Shown piece after piece: positions 1-9,247 of a stretch of 54,329 nucleotides of DNA (positions are counted from its first letter, which is position 1; every line of letters begins with the position of its first letter). This stretch comes from Prevotella falsenii DSM 22864 = JCM 15124 (GTDB lineage: Bacteria; Bacteroidota; Bacteroidia; Bacteroidales; Bacteroidaceae). The notes below the pieces were generated by a model. The model saw only the letters and a list, made by a program, of their open reading frames with translations. It did no database searches and had not been told where the DNA came from. The stretch is taken from NCBI RefSeq assembly GCF_000613945.1, contig NZ_BAJY01000017.1, forward strand, positions 1 through 54,329, written 5' to 3'. The position numbers and the translations under genes were made by a program.

Positions 1-1
1 G

Positions 2-79
2 TATTGCTTTTATGAGAATAAGCCCGAGGCACTGCCAGTATATGTAGAAAAATCAAGGCAGTTAGAACTATTTGCATAA
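2..79 (+). CDS. 3' end of an unidentified gene (partial)
   Basis: An open frame enters from the left edge and stops with TAA at 77-79; it encodes about 25 residues ending in KSRQLELFA. A strong hairpin follows at 150-189. The fragment is too short for me to assign a family, and the rest of the gene lies outside the window. It converges with alaS. Confidence 0.4.
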   Translation, partial: YCFYENKPEALPVYVEKSRQLELFA

Positions 80-149
80 TAAACTTATCCCGAACTGGCG
101 TAGGAATGCAGCCGTGCAAGGTCGTGGCTGTGGTTTTGGTAGATAAAGA

Positions 150-189
150 AAGGAGGGTATGCAGATGAGATTTTCTGCATACCCTCCTT
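150..189. terminator. bidirectional terminator between the left-edge gene and alaS
   Basis: A perfect 16-bp inverted repeat (150-165 with 174-189, stem beginning AAGGAGGGTATGCAGA) has an 8-nt loop. It is followed by GTTTTAT on the plus strand and TTCTTTAT on the minus strand, so it could end both converging transcripts. Confidence 0.8.
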
Positions 190-232
190 GTTTTATAATG
201 TATTTTGGCAGCTGTGCCGGGTTGAACCCTTA

Positions 233-2897
233 TTACAGGTTTGCCAGTTCAATGGCTTTGTCTACTGCAGCGGTTACACCTTCAACGTCCTTACCGCCTG
301 CTTGTGCGTAGTGGGGTTGCCCTCCACCGCCGCCTTTGATGAGCTTTGCAGCTTCGCGGATAATTCTTCCTGCGTCCATTTCGTGGTCTTTCACCATATC
401 ATCGCTCAACATGATAGAGAGCAAAGGTTTGTTTTCGTGGGTTGAACCCAATACGCAGACGAGCTTTTCGGGAAAGGCTTCGCGCACCTTGAATACGATG
501 TCTTTCGCCGAAGCAGGTTGAATAGGCAGCACACCTTTCACCACTGTGATGCCATTTATGGTTTCTGCACGTTCCACCAAGCGGTTTGTAAAGCGGCTAA
601 CGTTTTGTTGGCGGAAGCTTTCCATTTCCTTTTTCATTGCGTCGTGCTCTTGAATGTATTTTTTTACAACATCTCTCAAGTCTTTCGCATTGTTGAACAT
701 CGCCTTTAAATTGCGTATGGTGTCTTCAAGAGTATAGATTGCTTCTTCGCAATTCTTCCCCGTGAGAGCCTCTACGCGGCGAATGCCTGCAGCAACACTA
801 CTTTCGCTGATTATCTTGAAGAAGCCGATGCGCCCCGTAGAAGTAGCGTGGATACCGCCGCAGAACTCGCACGAAGGACCAAAGCTGATGACACGCACCT
901 TGTCGCCATACTTTTCGCCGAACAAAGCCACTGCACCCATCTTCTTTGCTTCCTCCAATGGCGTGTCGCGATACTCTCCACGAGGCAAGTCCTGACGTAT
1001 CATGTCGTTCACAATGCGTTCTACCTGTCGCAATTCTTCGTCGGTTACTTTCTGGAAGTGCGAGAAATCGAAACGCAAAGTGTCTGCACTGACATACGAA
1101 CTTTTGTTCGCAGTGCTCGCCCAACACTTGTTTCAGTGCATAATCCAACAAGTGGGTTGCCGTATGGTTGGCTGCCGAAGCATCGCGCTTGTCGGTATCG
1201 ACGCAAGCCATGAAGTCTGCCTCAACGTTCTTGGGCAGTTGCTTCACGATATGTATGCTTTGATTGTTCTCGCGCTTAGTATCAACGATGTCGATGGTTT
1301 CTTCTTCGTTCACCAAAACGCCTTGGTCGCCAACTTGTCCGCCCATTTCGCCGTAAAAAGGCGTGTGGTCTAACACCAACTCAAAGAAAGTATTCTTCTT
1401 CTGTGTTACCTTTCTGTAACGCAGAATGCGGCATCCGTATTCGGTATAGTCGTAGCCGACGAACTCTTGTTCGCCCTCTTTCAGCACCACCCAGTCGCCG
1501 TTTTCAACAACGGCAGCATTGCGGGCACGTGCCTTTTGCAGTGCCATTTCCTCCTCGAACTGTTTTTCATCGACGCTGAAGCCGTGTTCACGGCAAATCA
1601 GTTCGGTGAGGTCGAGTGGGAAGCCGTAGGTATCGAACAGGCGGAATGCCTCTTTGCCGTTGAGTTCGGTCTTTCCTTGCGCCTTCATTTCGTCCATTGC
1701 GTTGGTTAAAAGGTTGATACCCTTCTCCAAAGTGCGCAGGAACGAGTCTTCTTCTTCCTTGATAACACGCGCAATAAGTTCGCGTTGAGCCGGCAATTCA
1801 GGGTAGGCATCGCCCATTTCGCGGATAAACGTGTTGAGCAACTTATAGATAAACGCCTCCTTTTGGTCTAAGAAGGTGTAGGCATAACGCACGGCACGGC
1901 GCAAGATACGGCGGATAACATAACCCGCTTTCGCATTGCCGGGCAACTGACTGTCGGCGATTGAGAATGCAACGGCACGCATGTGGTCGGCTACAACGCG
2001 CATGGCAATGTCTATTTTCTCTTGTTCGTTCTTTGCTTCTCCGTTTTTTCCCGATGGAGTAGTAAAGCCGTACTTCTTTCCGCTCAAACGTTCTATTTCC
2101 TTAATAACAGGTTGGAAGATGTCGGTATCGTAGTTCGAGTTCTTTCCTTGCAGCATGCGTACAAGGCGTTCGAAGCCCATACCCGTATCGATAACGTTCA
2201 TTGCCAAAGGTTCGAGCGAGCCGTCTGACTTGCGTTGGAACTGCATAAAGACGATGTTCCATATTTCAATAACCTGCGGATTGTCTTTGTTTACAAGTTC
2301 ACGGCCGGGTATTTGCGCCTTTTCTTCATCGCTACGAGAGTCTATATGTATCTCCGAGCAAGGTCCGCAGGGCCCTGTTTCGCCCATTTCCCAGAAGTTG
2401 TCGTGCTTGTTTCCGTCGATAATGTGGTCTGCCGGCAAATGTTTGCTCCAGTATTGTGCAGCTTCGTCGTCGCGTGGGATACCCTCTGAAGGGCTGCCTT
2501 CAAACACGGTAACATACAAATCGGCAGGGTTCAGCTTCAAAACATCAACCAAATATTCCCACGCATAGTCGATGGCACTTTCCTTAAAGTAGTCGCCAAA
2601 GCTCCAGTTGCCAAGCATTTCGAACATCGTATGGTGGTAAGTGTCGTGTCCAACCTCTTCTAAGTCGTTGTGCTTGCCACTCACGCGCAGGCATTTCTGC
2701 GAGTCGGCACGGCGTCGTGGTTCCGGTTCTTTCGTGCCAAGAATTATGTCTTTCCACTGGTTCATACCAGCGTTGGTGAACATCAGCGTAGGGTCGTCCT
2801 TTATAACCATAGGTGCGGACGGTACGATGACGTGTCCTTTCGACTCGAAAAAGTTCTTGAACGAGTCGCGGATTTCATTTGCTGTCATCATTTTCAT
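233..2897 (-). CDS. alaS: alanyl-tRNA synthetase, interrupted by a frameshift near 1100
   Basis: Cytoplasmic class II enzyme that charges tRNA-Ala. The first part (start [24 protein letters not shown], about 600 residues) holds the catalytic domain, with [11 protein letters not shown] and [11 protein letters not shown]. The reading then shifts frame just after HCEQK. The second part ([19 protein letters not shown] onward) holds the editing domain, with [10 protein letters not shown] near 840 and the C-terminal [14 protein letters not shown] motif. AlaRS proteins normally read EQKGS here, so two G residues seem missing (GGG to G on the coding strand). Repaired length is about 888 residues, near the family norm. 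An in-frame ATG at 2924 exists, but it would lie only a few bases from the predicted transcription start, so I prefer 2897. Identity is certain; whether the lesion is real is not. Confidence 0.95.
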
Positions 2898-2929
2898 ACT
2901 CTTAATTTTATAAAATTCATTCAAAAGTG

Positions 2930-2960
2930 TTGCAAAGATACTGACTTTTCACTATTTTTG
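2930..2960 (+). promoter_or_regulatory. promoter of the MerR-type regulator
   Basis: TTG (2930-2932), 20 bases, then TATTTTTG (2953-2960). The start codon at 2987 gives a leader of about 20 nt. It interleaves fully with the alaS promoter on the other strand. Confidence 0.6.
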
Positions 2961-2963
2961 CAA
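2933..2963 (-). promoter_or_regulatory. alaS promoter (Bacteroidetes type)
   Basis: On the minus strand, TTG (2963-2961), 20 bases, then TATCTTTG (2940-2933), matching the TTTG-N19-21-TAnnTTTG consensus. It occupies the same DNA as the opposite merR promoter. Confidence 0.65.
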
Positions 2964-2986
2964 GTGAATTGTAAATTGATTGAACT

Positions 2987-3325
2987 ATGGCAGATAATTC
3001 ACGCAAACTATATTATTCCATAAAAGAGGTGGCACAGATGATGGACGTATCGGAAAGTTTGCTCCGTTATTGGGAAACAGAGTTCCCACATCTTCGTCCG
3101 AAGACCACCGGTAATCGTGTTCGCCAATATACCGACAAGGATATTGAGCAGATAAAGATTATCTACAATCTTGTGAAAGTGCGTGGATTTAAGATTGCCG
3201 CAGCAAGAAAGATGTTGCAAGAGAACCGCAGCGGTGCCGATAAGAGCCAAAAAGTGCTTGAAGCACTGATGTCGGTACGCGACCAACTCAAAGATTTAAA
3301 AACTCAGTTGGGTGGTTTGGTGTAA
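2987..3325 (+). CDS. MerR family transcriptional regulator
   Basis: A 112-residue protein with a winged helix-turn-helix of the MerR type at about residues 8-75: YSIKEVAQMMDVSESLLRYW is the recognition region and NRVRQYTDKDIEQI the wing. A coiled-coil tail (KVLEALMSVRDQLKDLKTQL) should make the dimer. No cysteines suggest metal sensing and no ligand domain is present. MerR genes of this short type commonly sit beside alaS or cell-wall peptidase genes in Bacteroidales. Its promoter overlaps that of alaS, so it could affect alaS transcription, but that is inference. Confidence 0.85.
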   Translation: MADNSRKLYYSIKEVAQMMDVSESLLRYWETEFPHLRPKTTGNRVRQYTDKDIEQIKIIYNLVKVRGFKIAAARKMLQENRSGADKSQKVLEALMSVRDQLKDLKTQLGGLV

Positions 3326-3437
3326 GCCATGTGTGCCTATACCTTATATATTATATAATAGAACTTGTCGGCAAAACCATTAAAAAAAACGTTACAAAAG
3401 ACGTTATTATCGCAACGTTCGTAAGTAATTGATAATT

Positions 3438-3547
3438 AATAACTACGCTTTTGTCTCTCAAAACCTGTTGTTTTGCGTTCCAAAAGCGGCTGTTTTGCTT
3501 TCCAAAACCTATGCTTTTACCGCACCAAACCGTAGGTTTTGGAAAGC
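3438..3547. repeat. 22-bp-period array, class 1, copy D (inverted orientation)
   Basis: Units start at 3438, 3460, 3482, 3504 and 3526, exactly 22 apart. Each is about AAAA, a 7-nt core, TTTT, then a 7-nt linker. The cores are ACTACGC, CCTGTTG, GCGGCTG, CCTATGC, CCGTAGG. Read on the minus strand, the last four give the same order as copy A at 8718. It lies between the convergent ends of the merR and pgeF genes. An ORF over it is only an artefact because 22 is not a multiple of three. Confidence 0.8.
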
Positions 3548-3692
3548 AAAAGAAAAGCAGAGATTTTTCTGTAATGTTTTTTTAAGTAGTTCCGAGAGCA
3601 AGTATGATAGAGAAATGTCTGCCCGGAGGAAGATGATTTTATATTTGTGGCAAATCCTATAGATCAGAACAAAGAGGGTGAGAAAACCCTAA

Positions 3693-4505
3693 TTACTTCA
3701 ACATAATGCCGTTATAGATGCGTCCGGAGTCGATGCCAAGCTTGCGTGCAGAGAAGTAATCGGTCGTGCTATCGTAGGTACAAATGCCTTCGTCTATAAT
3801 GTTTTCAGGCAAAACGCCCATTGTTTCCATATCCATACGGTTGGCAAGTTTAAGGTCTAAGTGCCATTTCAAAGGCTGTTCGCCCTCTTTTGGCTGCATG
3901 GCACGATAGCGTTTGGCAATTTGTTCCATATCGAAATGGGCATTGGCAAAGTGTTCGTAAACTTCGTCGCCCACTTCAAAGTTCTCCAATGATATACCGG
4001 GACCAATTACAGCCTTAAGTTTTTGTGGGTCGGTGTGGAAGACTGTGCCCATCTCCTTAATGGTTTTCAACACAATATGCTTCGCTGTGCCACGCCAACC
4101 GGCGTGTACGGCAGCGGCAGCATGGTGCTCGGTGTCGTAAAGAAGCACGGGAATGCAGTCGGCGGTAGACACTCCGATGCACACATTCGGCTCGTTTGTC
4201 ATTACCGCATCGACGCCTTCAATGATTTGATGGCGAATGTTTTCGGGCAAGTTGAAGTATTCACCGGCTATCAAACGCGAGTTGTCGCTGTGTATTTGGT
4301 GCGGAACGATGAGCCTGCTAACCGCTATTCCCAAGCTGTTGGCTAAGGCTTTTCGGTTTTCTTCTATGTTTTCGGGCACGTCATTGCAATAGCGATTGAT
4401 GTTGAATGCGGCGTAATTGCCTTTGCTAACACCGCCGTGGCGGGTGGAAGAGAACGCTACAACGTTGTCGGAAAGTGCGTAATAATGCAGTTCGGGCTTA
4501 GTCAT
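3693..4505 (-). CDS. pgeF: peptidoglycan editing factor / polyphenol oxidase (YfiH, DUF152, LACC1 family)
   Basis: About 270 residues of the YfiH family, described variously as multicopper polyphenol oxidase, purine nucleoside phosphorylase and, in E. coli, PgeF, which keeps L-Ser out of peptidoglycan precursors. The metal-site motifs are [16 protein letters not shown] (Cys ligand) and [10 protein letters not shown] (His ligand), followed by [15 protein letters not shown] choose the ATG at 4505 because it overlaps the obgE stop codon (ATGACTAA), a typical translational coupling; an upstream ATG at 4526 would put 29 bases inside obgE. It is the last gene of the leftward obgE-pgeF unit. The family is clear; which activity applies here is not. 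Confidence 0.88.
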   Translation of the reverse strand: MTKPELHYYALSDNVVAFSSTRHGGVSKGNYAAFNINRYCNDVPENIEENRKALANSLGIAVSRLIVPHQIHSDNSRLIAGEYFNLPENIRHQIIEGVDAVMTNEPNVCIGVSTADCIPVLLYDTEHHAAAAVHAGWRGTAKHIVLKTIKEMGTVFHTDPQKLKAVIGPGISLENFEVGDEVYEHFANAHFDMEQIAKRYRAMQPKEGEQPLKWHLDLKLANRMDMETMGVLPENIIDEGICTYDSTTDYFSARKLGIDSGRIYNGIMLK

Positions 4506-5670
4506 CGATGTATTCAAAGTCCTCAAGTTCGTCTATTCCATCGAAGTTTTCCTCGTCGTAAAGCTCTGCGTCTTCCACATCAGCACCCTCTTCGTGCATC
4601 TCTGCCTCGAAGCGAGCCATGTCTTTATCGCGATGCACAAGCGTGTCTTCAGCTACAATGTCGTTCAACTTGTTGCTTTCCGAGTTGAGTTCCTTCCACA
4701 GCAAGTCTTTCAGTTCGTCAATTCCGCTGCCGACCACTGCTGAAATAAACACCACAGGCAGGTCGGTGGGCAGTGTTTCCTTTAGCATTTCTATCAGTTC
4801 ATCGTCTAATAAGTCGCTCTTTGTAACAGCCAATACTCTGTGTTTGCTGAGCATTTCGGGGTTGAATTGGCGGAGTTCGTTGAGCAAAATCTCGTATTCC
4901 TTCTTTATATCGTCGGTATCTCCGGGCACCATAAACAATAAAAGCGAGTTGCGTTCTATATGTCGGAGGAAGCGCAACCCCAGTCCTTTGCCTTCGCTTG
5001 CTCCTTCGATGATACCCGGAATATCTGCCATGACGAAGCTTTGGTGGTCGCGATAGCTCACAATGCCCAACGATGGCTCCATTGTAGTGAAGGGATAGTT
5101 AGCGATTTTGGGCTTTGCGCTCGACAACGACGACAGTAATGTAGACTTGCCGGCGTTGGGAAAGCCTACCAAACCTACGTCAGCCAAGAGCTTAAGTTCG
5201 AGAATGATGGTCATTTCCTGCAACGGTTCGCCCGGTTGTGCATAGCGTGGAGCTTGGTTGGTGGCAGTACGGAACTGGAAATTGCCCAATCCGCCACGAC
5301 CGCCTTTCAGCAATACCACTTCCTGACCGTCGTACGAGATGTCGCAAACAAACTTTCCTGTCTCGGCATTGTAGACCACTGTGCCGCACGGAACATCGAT
5401 ATAAACGTCCTTACCGTCGCTTCCGTGGCACTTGTCGCGCCCTCCGTTGCCTCCGTGTTCGGCGAAAATGTGGCGTTGATAGCGCAGGTGGAGCAGTGTC
5501 CAGTAGTTGTGGTTGCCACGCAGAATAATGCTTCCGCCCTTTCCGCCGTCTCCTCCATCAGGTCCGCCGTTAGGATTATACTTCACGTGGCGCAAGTGCA
5601 TAGAACCCTTACCGCCCTTTCCGGAACGGCAATATATCTTAACGTAGTCTACAAAGTTTGTTTCTGCCAT
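4498..5670 (-). CDS. obgE: Obg family GTPase
   Basis: A 390-residue GTPase linked to 50S ribosome assembly and the stringent response. The N-terminal glycine-rich Obg fold (about 1-158) includes [14 protein letters not shown] and [11 protein letters not shown]. The G domain follows: G1 [11 protein letters not shown]3 [17 protein letters not shown]4 TKSD, G5 ISAVVGSG. The tail after about residue 340 is strongly acidic (EELE/DD-rich), a usual Obg feature. It overlaps pgeF by 8 bases. A hairpin and about 180 bases separate it from adk, so it may have its own start site, though I see no clear TAnnTTTG box. Confidence 0.96.
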   Translation of the reverse strand: MAETNFVDYVKIYCRSGKGGKGSMHLRHVKYNPNGGPDGGDGGKGGSIILRGNHNYWTLLHLRYQRHIFAEHGGNGGRDKCHGSDGKDVYIDVPCGTVVYNAETGKFVCDISYDGQEVVLLKGGRGGLGNFQFRTATNQAPRYAQPGEPLQEMTIILELKLLADVGLVGFPNAGKSTLLSSLSSAKPKIANYPFTTMEPSLGIVSYRDHQSFVMADIPGIIEGASEGKGLGLRFLRHIERNSLLLFMVPGDTDDIKKEYEILLNELRQFNPEMLSKHRVLAVTKSDLLDDELIEMLKETLPTDLPVVFISAVVGSGIDELKDLLWKELNSESNKLNDIVAEDTLVHRDKDMARFEAEMHEEGADVEDAELYDEENFDGIDELEDFEYIDD

Positions 5671-5781
5671 AGCTTGATGGGGAGTTTAAATAATGAATGG
5701 GTGGAGTTTTACCAATGAATAATCATAAAAAAGCCAATAAGTGGCGCAGTTTTATTGAATAAAAAAGAAGTTTTATGGAAC

Positions 5782-5841
5782 AAAAAAGATGATAGGCAGC
5801 GGGTAAAAGTATGCGTATGGCGATACTTCCCGTTGCCTATC
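5782..5841 (-). terminator. hairpin with T-run after adk
   Basis: On the minus strand a 13-bp stem (GATAGGCAACGGG with CCCGCTGCCTATC) encloses a nested AAGTAT/ATACTT stem and is followed by TTTTTTG. It lies 12 bases past the adk stop and so should end, or partly end, the hpt-adk transcript before obgE. Confidence 0.75.
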
Positions 5842-5852
5842 ACCTTTTTATA

Positions 5853-6425
5853 TTATAGTGCGTCGATAACAGTTTCGATGCGACCGAAGATGTCGTCGAT
5901 AGTTCCAAGACCTTCAACGTGGTGGTGAATGCCCTCTTTTTCGTACCAATCGATGAGCGGAGAGGTCTGTGTGTGGTACACATTCAGACGCTTCTTGATA
6001 GTTTCTTCGTTGTCGTCGGAACGTCCGCTTTGCTCTCCGCGGAGCAGCAGACGCTTCATAAGCTCGTCTTCCGGCACAAAAAGCTCTATCATGGCTGCAA
6101 TCTTGTGTCCACGTTCTGCAAGCATAGCCTTCAAAGCATCAGCTTGTGGGATTGTACGGGGGAAGCCGTCGAAGATAACACCTTTGTGTTCCTTGCCGAA
6201 ACTGTCGTAGACGCCGGCAAGAATGTCAATCATGAGTTCGTCAGGGATAAGCTGACCATTGTCGATATAGCCTTTGGCGGTTTTGCCAAGTTCTGTACCG
6301 TTCTTGATTTCGGCACGCAATACATCGCCCGTAGAGATGTGTCCGAAGCCGTACTTCTCAATCATTTTGTCGCTCTGTGTGCCTTTTCCTGCACCGGGAG
6401 CACCGAAAATTACGATATTTTTCAT
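5853..6425 (-). CDS. adk: adenylate kinase
   Basis: A 190-residue nucleotide kinase that converts AMP and ATP to two ADP. The P-loop is GAPGAGKGTQ at residues 8-17, the AMP-binding region STGDVLRAEI and the GFPRTIPQA motif are present, and the LID is the short form (RGEQSGRSDDNEET) without zinc cysteines. Its ATG shares a base with the hpt stop (TAATG), so hpt and adk are translationally coupled. Purine salvage followed by AMP phosphorylation is a sensible pairing. Confidence 0.97.
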   Translation of the reverse strand: MKNIVIFGAPGAGKGTQSDKMIEKYGFGHISTGDVLRAEIKNGTELGKTAKGYIDNGQLIPDELMIDILAGVYDSFGKEHKGVIFDGFPRTIPQADALKAMLAERGHKIAAMIELFVPEDELMKRLLLRGEQSGRSDDNEETIKKRLNVYHTQTSPLIDWYEKEGIHHHVEGLGTIDDIFGRIETVIDAL

Positions 6426-6964
6426 TATTCTTGTACTAAAGTATATATGTCTCTTAGATTTCGTCCTTGCTGATCGTAGTCCAAACCGTAGCCCACAATG
6501 AAGTCGTTAGGTATTTCCATTGCAGCATATTCTATATTTAAAGCCGCTTCCAACTTGCCCGGTTTCAGCAGCAACGTACTGATATGGATATGTGCAGGGT
6601 TCTTCTTGCGCAGTGTTTCGAGCATGCGTTCCATAGTTCTGCCCGTATCTACGATGTCTTCTACGATTACTACTTCGCGTCCGGAAATATCTTCGTTCAA
6701 GCCAATAATTTCGGTAATCTTTCCCGACGACTCAGTTCCTGCATAAGAAGCAACCTTTACAAAGCTTATTTCGCAAGGTATATCAATAAACTTCATCAAG
6801 TCTGCAGCATACATGAACGACCCGTTGAGGACTGCAAGAAATAAGGGAGTCTTGCCTGCCATGTCCTTGTTCAGCCTTTCAGCGACACGTTCCACCTTCT
6901 CAAGAATTACTGCTTCCGGGATTGAAGTCTCGAATGTTTTATCTTTAATTGTTATGCGACTCAT
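6425..6964 (-). CDS. hpt: hypoxanthine phosphoribosyltransferase
   Basis: A 179-residue purine salvage enzyme that joins hypoxanthine or guanine to PRPP. The PRPP-binding motif VVIVEDIVDTGRTM lies at about residue 95 and the base-binding FIVGYGLDYDQQGRNLRDIY near the C-terminus. It is the first gene of the hpt-adk unit and is divergent from nnrED. A TAATTTTG box at 6995-6988 lies 23 bases upstream of the ATG; a well-spaced -33 box is not evident. Confidence 0.95.
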   Translation of the reverse strand: MSRITIKDKTFETSIPEAVILEKVERVAERLNKDMAGKTPLFLAVLNGSFMYAADLMKFIDIPCEISFVKVASYAGTESSGKITEIIGLNEDISGREVVIVEDIVDTGRTMERMLETLRKKNPAHIHISTLLLKPGKLEAALNIEYAAMEIPNDFIVGYGLDYDQQGRNLRDIYTLVQE

Positions 6965-6987
6965 TGTGCAAAATCGGTTATTTTGCG

Positions 6988-6995
6988 CAAAATTA
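6988..6995 (-). promoter_or_regulatory. possible -7 box of hpt
   Basis: TAATTTTG on the minus strand fits TAnnTTTG. The nearest upstream TTTG (7015-7012) is only 16 bases away rather than 19-21, so this is a weak call. Confidence 0.35.
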
Positions 6996-7039
6996 CGAAA
7001 ATTAAACCAAACAAACTCATAGGATTAGCATTTATTTTG

Positions 7040-7047
7040 TAAATTTG
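7040..7047 (+). promoter_or_regulatory. possible -7 box of nnrED
   Basis: TAAATTTG ends 8 bases before the ATG at 7056. If used, the transcript would have almost no leader. No good -33 box is visible at the expected distance. Confidence 0.4.
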
Positions 7048-7055
7048 CCACTATT

Positions 7056-8573
7056 ATGAAGATATTTACAAGTGCTCAGATACACGAGCTTGACCAATAC
7101 ACGATAGAACATGAACCCATAAGATCGATAGATTTGATGGAGCGGGCAGCCAAAGCACTGACCCATGCCATTATGGAAGAATGGAGCAACAATACTCCCA
7201 TAGTGGTCTTTGCAGGGGCCGGAAACAATGGTGGCGATGCCTTGGCAGTGGCACGTTTGCTCTTTGCCGAAGGCTATCAGGTAAAGGTGGTGTTGTTTAA
7301 TATCTCCAACCGTTTGTCAGAGAACTGTGCTTTGAACAAAAGCAGGCTGATAGATACAAAGCATTTCAAGGATTTCACGGAAGTAAACGTGTCGTTCGAC
7401 CCACCCGAACTTACTGCCGAAACCTTGGTAATAGACGGTTTGTTCGGCATCGGACTGAACAAACCTCTTGCAGGAGGCTTTGCTTCGCTTGTGAAATACA
7501 TCAATCAAAGTCCGTCGAAAGTGGTCAGTATCGACGTGCCTTCGGGGCTTTTGGCAGAAGATAACTCGCGTAATGTGCGTGCAAACATTATCCAAGCCGA
7601 CCTGACGCTGACGTTACACCAGAAGAAACTTTCGTTCCTGCTTGGCGAATCGCAACAGTTCCTTGGGCGTGTAAAGGTGCTCGACATACGATTGAGTAGG
7701 GAATTTATCAGCAAAACAGGCGCACAATACGCCATTTTAGAGGAAAACGAAGTGCGGGCAAAGTTGCTTAAGCGCGACGATTTCGTCCATAAAGGCACTA
7801 TGGGCAATGCTTTGCTCATAGCAGGAAGCTACGGAATGGCAGGTGCGGCAGTGCTTGCAACGCGTGCGTGTTTGCGTTCGGGTGCAGGAAAGGTAACCGT
7901 GCACACACCAAAAAAGAACTACGACATTATGCAGACTGCTGTTCCGGAAGCCGTAATGCAGATAGACCACGAGGAAACTTACTTCTCGGAAGCCGTAAAC
8001 GTAGAAGACTTCGACGCATTGGGCATCGGTCCGGGCTTGGGGCAGCAGGAAAACACAGCCATTGCTATGATTTCGCAAATCCGCAGAGCACAGTGCCCCG
8101 TCGTTGCCGATGCCGATGCACTGAATATGTTGGCTTCTCATCGTGCGTGGCTGCAGCAGTTGCCGAAGAATATCATCATGACGCCGCACGCAGCAGAGTT
8201 CGACCGACTGAACGGAACGCCTTCCACAGGCGACTACGAACGCTTGGAGCAAGCGCAAGCCTTGGCGCAAAGCCTCACCGCATATATACTGTTGAAAGGG
8301 CACAACAGTGCACTTTGCTTGCCAAATGGCAATATTCTCTTCAATCCTACGGGCAATAGCGGTATGGCAACAGCGGGTAGTGGAGACGTGCTCACAGGTA
8401 TCATAACGGCTTTGTTGGCTCGTGGCTACAACCATGCAGATGCTTGTGCCGTCGGAATGTACCTGCACGGCTTGGCGGGCGACCTTGCTGCAAACGATTT
8501 AGGTAAGGAAAGCCTTATCGCCGGCGACATTATCGACTATCTGCCGAAAGCCTTTAAGCGTCTTAGCGAGTAG
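7056..8573 (+). CDS. nnrD/nnrE: bifunctional NAD(P)H-hydrate epimerase / ADP-dependent dehydratase
   Basis: A 505-residue metabolite-repair enzyme that rescues hydrated NAD(P)H. The YjeF-N epimerase domain (about 1-210) has VFAGAGNNGGDALAVARLL and VVSIDVPSGL. The ribokinase-like dehydratase domain (about 225-500) has HKGTMGNALLIAGSYGMAGA, DADALNML, MTPHAAEFDRL and the ATP-site motif TAGSGDVLTGIITALLARGY. The fused arrangement is the common bacterial form. A rho-independent terminator follows at 8613-8638. Confidence 0.95.
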   Translation: MKIFTSAQIHELDQYTIEHEPIRSIDLMERAAKALTHAIMEEWSNNTPIVVFAGAGNNGGDALAVARLLFAEGYQVKVVLFNISNRLSENCALNKSRLIDTKHFKDFTEVNVSFDPPELTAETLVIDGLFGIGLNKPLAGGFASLVKYINQSPSKVVSIDVPSGLLAEDNSRNVRANIIQADLTLTLHQKKLSFLLGESQQFLGRVKVLDIRLSREFISKTGAQYAILEENEVRAKLLKRDDFVHKGTMGNALLIAGSYGMAGAAVLATRACLRSGAGKVTVHTPKKNYDIMQTAVPEAVMQIDHEETYFSEAVNVEDFDALGIGPGLGQQENTAIAMISQIRRAQCPVVADADALNMLASHRAWLQQLPKNIIMTPHAAEFDRLNGTPSTGDYERLEQAQALAQSLTAYILLKGHNSALCLPNGNILFNPTGNSGMATAGSGDVLTGIITALLARGYNHADACAVGMYLHGLAGDLAANDLGKESLIAGDIIDYLPKAFKRLSE

Positions 8574-8612
8574 CATTTGCCTTGCCATATTTTTACTTCG
8601 GTAGAAGCTAAG

Positions 8613-8638
8613 TTGGGGAATGATTTCCCCATTTTTTT
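8613..8638 (+). terminator. terminator of nnrED
   Basis: A short stem (TTGGGGAA with TTTCCCCA, 3-nt loop) is followed directly by TTTTTTT. Confidence 0.8.
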
Positions 8639-8695
8639 GTTTGCGAAAGATGCAGAAACCACCTTGACTTTGTAAAGATAATTCTAACGCAAGAT

Positions 8696-8868
8696 GATAA
8701 TTTCGTTTTTGCGTTGCGAAAGCGTAGGTTTTGCATCGTAAAACCTACGCTTTTACCGTGTAAAACAGCCGCTTTCGCAATGCAAAACAATAGGTTTTGC
8801 AACGCGTTTGATAATAAAATGGTTATACGTTTTATATCTTTGCGATAAATATTTACACTTTTATAGCC
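8696..8868. repeat. 22-bp-period array, class 1, copy A with conserved tail
   Basis: Four units start at 8718, 8740, 8762 and 8784, each exactly 22 bp (AAAA, 7-nt core, TTTT or near, linker). The cores are GCGTAGG, CCTACGC, CAGCCGC, CAATAGG. A weaker unit in phase precedes them at 8696. The downstream tail (GATAATAAAATGG, then AAATATTTACACTTTTATAG) matches the tails of copies B and C. It lies in the 670-bp gap between nnrED and fba, which holds no gene that I can support. Confidence 0.8.
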
Positions 8869-9028
8869 TTTTTTTCGCTTATATAATAAGGTGTGTTGGA
8901 GGACCGGAGCAGGCTCTAAAAGGTTTGTCTAATCTCCAAAAAGGAAATTTCTTTTATTCCGTCAGAATGTATTTGCGTTTGTAGAAAGGAATAAGATGAA
9001 ACTTCAACGAGCAGTAAATGTATAATGG

Positions 9029-9063
9029 AAATCCCTTGTAAGAATAAGTATTGCAAGGGATTT
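9029..9063. other. isolated hairpin upstream of fba
   Basis: A perfect 10-bp stem (AAATCCCTTG with CAAGGGATTT, 15-nt loop) sits about 100 bases before the fba promoter. It has no T-run on either side, so it is not an obvious terminator. Confidence 0.5.
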
Positions 9064-9164
9064 ACTGTGTGTAGAACTTTCTATTGGTTTTTTGCGATAA
9101 TTCTTCGCTTAAATCAAGAAATACGTATAATTTAACAATCATACCGATTTATCTTCTCATAAGG

Positions 9165-9196
9165 TTTGGTGTTCACAAAATAAAAGGTTATATTTG
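9165..9196 (+). promoter_or_regulatory. fba promoter
   Basis: TTTG (9165-9168), 20 bases, TATATTTG (9189-9196): an exact match to the Bacteroidetes consensus. It predicts a leader of about 45 nt. Confidence 0.85.
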
Positions 9197-9247
9197 CAGA
9201 TAATTAGTTAGTATTCAGTATTCACATTTTAAATACATAGTAATATT

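Noticed and set aside
1090..1110. Programmed frameshift in alaS
   Set aside because: There is no slippery heptamer with a following pseudoknot that I can see, and five other genes show the same kind of loss, so error is simpler.
3429..3662. Short open frames over the class 1 arrays (also 8608-8802 minus and 18130-18330 plus)
   Set aside because: They are translations of 22-bp repeats, which shift frame every unit; they have no promoter and share no conserved protein sequence.
4506..4526. Upstream ATG for pgeF
   Set aside because: The ATG at 4505 overlaps the obgE stop as ATGACTAA, a typical coupling, and family members start near there.
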